In this document: positions 12,093-13,348 of the stretch, one piece after another
How the letters are laid out: every line of letters begins with the position of its first letter
Numbering within the stretch: the stretch's first letter is position 1
From: Clostridiales bacterium UBA4717
GTDB taxonomy: Bacteria > Bacillota > Clostridia > Oscillospirales > CAG-272
Direction: 5' to 3'
DNA length: 13,348 bases
NCBI GenBank assembly: GCA_002404395.1
Contig: DHJP01000165.1
Coordinates: forward strand, 1-13,348
The notes under the pieces: generated by a model
Database searches by the model: none
What the model saw: only the letters and a program-made list of their open reading frames with translations
What the model was told of the DNA's origin: nothing
Translations under genes and position numbers: made by a program

Positions 12093-12362
12093 ATGAAAGC
12101 AGTAATATCGGTAACCGGAAAAGACACGCTCGGCATCATAGCAGAGGTGTCAAACACCTGCTCCGCTCACGGAGTAAATATCGTGGACATATCGCAAAGC
12201 GTCATGAAAGAATACTTTGCAATGATAATGCTTGTGGATATTGATAAGCTCAACATCCCGTTCACGGAATTTGTGGACGAGCTTGACAAGCTCGGCGTTG
12301 AAAAGGGACTTGTCATACATACCATGCACGAGGACATTTTCAACTCGATGCACAGAATTTGA
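12093..12362 (+). CDS. ACT-domain protein (UPF0237 / GcvR-like small regulator)
   Basis: 89 residues, a single ACT domain with the beta-alpha-beta-beta-alpha-beta pattern: [21 protein letters not shown] (3-23), then [11 protein letters not shown] and [10 protein letters not shown], ending in a long helix. ACT domains bind amino acids or other small ligands at dimer interfaces. The [12 protein letters not shown] stretch is the ligand loop of the ACT_6/UPF0237 group. Such stand-alone proteins are commonly adjacent to UPF0210 genes in Bacillota, as here, where the next gene starts 8 bp after this stop. Ligand and partner are unknown; a regulatory subunit for the UPF0210 protein is a reasonable inference. 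AAGGAAG lies 9 nt before the ATG. Confidence 0.92.
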   Translation: MKAVISVTGKDTLGIIAEVSNTCSAHGVNIVDISQSVMKEYFAMIMLVDIDKLNIPFTEFVDELDKLGVEKGLVIHTMHEDIFNSMHRI

Positions 12363-12370
12363 GGTGTCCC

Positions 12371-13348
12371 ATGCTGAATACCACAGACATACTCGAAACT
12401 ATAAGCATGATACGCGAGGAAAACCTCGACATCCGAACGATAACCATGGGAATTTCGCTTTTTGACTGTGCCGGAGGCGACGCCGACATAATCGGAGGCA
12501 AAATTTACGATAAGATCACCAAATATGCCGAAAAGTTAGTTAAGACCGGCGAAGATATCGAAAAAGAATACGGTATCCCGATAATCAACAAGCGTGTGGC
12601 GGTCACTCCGATCTCGCTAATAGGCGGCAACCTCTCGCGCAAAGGTTACGTAAGTCTCGCAAAGTCGCTTGACCGTGCGGCAAAGACGCTCGGCATAAAC
12701 TTCATCGGCGGCTACAGTGCGCTCGTACAGAAAGGCATGACAGAAGCCGAGCGTACCCTGCTTGACAGCATACCCGAAGCGCTTACCTCCACAGACTTTG
12801 TCTGCTCATCGGTAAACGTAGCGACCACAAAAGCCGGTATAAACATGGACGCAGTTGCAAAGGCAGGACAGATAGTAAAAGAGACCGCTTATTTAACACG
12901 TGACAATAACTCGATCGGCTGCGCAAAGCTCGTATTCTTTGCCAACGCTCCCGAAGACAACCCGTTTATGGCAGGAGCCTTTCTCGGCGCCGGCGAAGGC
13001 GACGCGGTTGTGAGCGTAGGCGTTTCCGGACCCGGCGTTGTTGCAAGCGCTATCAAACGTGCAGGCGACTGCGACTTTACCGCGCTTGCGGATATAATCA
13101 AGCGCACCGCATTCAAGATCACGCGTGTGGGTCAGCTTGTTGCGCGCGAAGCCTCAAACCGTCTCGGAGTACCTTTCGGAATAATTGATCTCTCTCTCGC
13201 TCCCACTCCGGCGATCGGCGATTCCGTAGCACACATACTTGAAGCTATGGGGCTTGAGACCTGCGGTGCCTGCGGAACAACTGCCGCGCTTGCCCTTTTG
13301 AACGATGCCGTCAAAAAAGGCGGCGTAATGGCTTCGTCATATGTCGGC
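12371..13348 (+). CDS. UPF0210 / DUF711 (PFL-like) protein, partial, runs off the right edge
   Basis: 326 codons from ATG to the window end with no stop; the family is about 450 residues long, so roughly a quarter is missing. It begins [28 protein letters not shown]. Visible family features: [14 protein letters not shown] (23-36), [12 protein letters not shown] (near 77), [12 protein letters not shown] (near 117), [59 protein letters not shown] and [17 protein letters not shown]. Structural work has linked UPF0210 to a pyruvate-formate-lyase-like fold, but no reaction is established. GAGGTG lies 5 nt before the ATG and overlaps the ACT gene's stop, which implies coupled translation. No frameshift is seen in the part present. 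Confidence 0.93.
   Translation, partial: MLNTTDILETISMIREENLDIRTITMGISLFDCAGGDADIIGGKIYDKITKYAEKLVKTGEDIEKEYGIPIINKRVAVTPISLIGGNLSRKGYVSLAKSLDRAAKTLGINFIGGYSALVQKGMTEAERTLLDSIPEALTSTDFVCSSVNVATTKAGINMDAVAKAGQIVKETAYLTRDNNSIGCAKLVFFANAPEDNPFMAGAFLGAGEGDAVVSVGVSGPGVVASAIKRAGDCDFTALADIIKRTAFKITRVGQLVAREASNRLGVPFGIIDLSLAPTPAIGDSVAHILEAMGLETCGACGTTAALALLNDAVKKGGVMASSYVG

Overview
The window looks like chromosomal DNA of an anaerobic, probably gut- or rumen-type member of the Bacillota (Clostridia). Three observations point that way. The lexA gene carries a Bacillus-type SOS box (GAAC-N4-GTTC). Most genes have strong GGAGG-type ribosome binding sites. Several promoters are canonical sigma-A type, often with an extended -10 (TGnTATACT). 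The gene complement (acetate kinase, alanine racemase next to a lipoprotein gene, an ACT-domain protein with a UPF0210 protein, GH172/DUF2961) agrees. No rRNA, tRNA, CRISPR array, insertion sequence or phage gene was seen. The taxonomic call is inference.

Left end (1-1575): the first codons of infC (IF-3, minus strand), apparently starting at ATT, lie behind a structured leader with a terminator-like attenuator and a strong promoter. Divergently, lexA (plus) has its own promoter and SOS box, and 38 bp after it comes a Cys-rich gene of unknown function. A bidirectional terminator separates this pair from the minus-strand genes.

Minus-strand operon A (4576 down to 1597): a DUF218/YdcF-like membrane protein, a class-I glutamine-amidotransferase-type peptidase C26, a nitroreductase-fold protein and an amidohydrolase are closely spaced behind one promoter.

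Carbohydrate locus (7575 down to 4708): the most unusual part. A 573-residue protein joins an intact sialidase-fold (BNR/Asp-box) domain to a C-terminal AraC-type DNA-binding domain in one reading frame, followed by a GH172 (DUF2961) glycosidase gene with its own consensus promoter. Both promoters carry copies of a TTGCTT-centred motif. This suggests a one-component glycan sensor, built from an enzyme fold, that controls itself and an intracellular glycosidase.

Between this locus and the next operon is a structured non-coding stretch (about 7643-7830). Operon B (11854 down to 7883, minus) holds a two-TM protein, a lipoprotein, alanine racemase, acetate kinase and a mini membrane protein that overlaps ackA by ATGA. 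Right end (12093-13348, plus): an ACT-domain protein and the first 326 codons of a UPF0210/DUF711 protein, which runs off the window.
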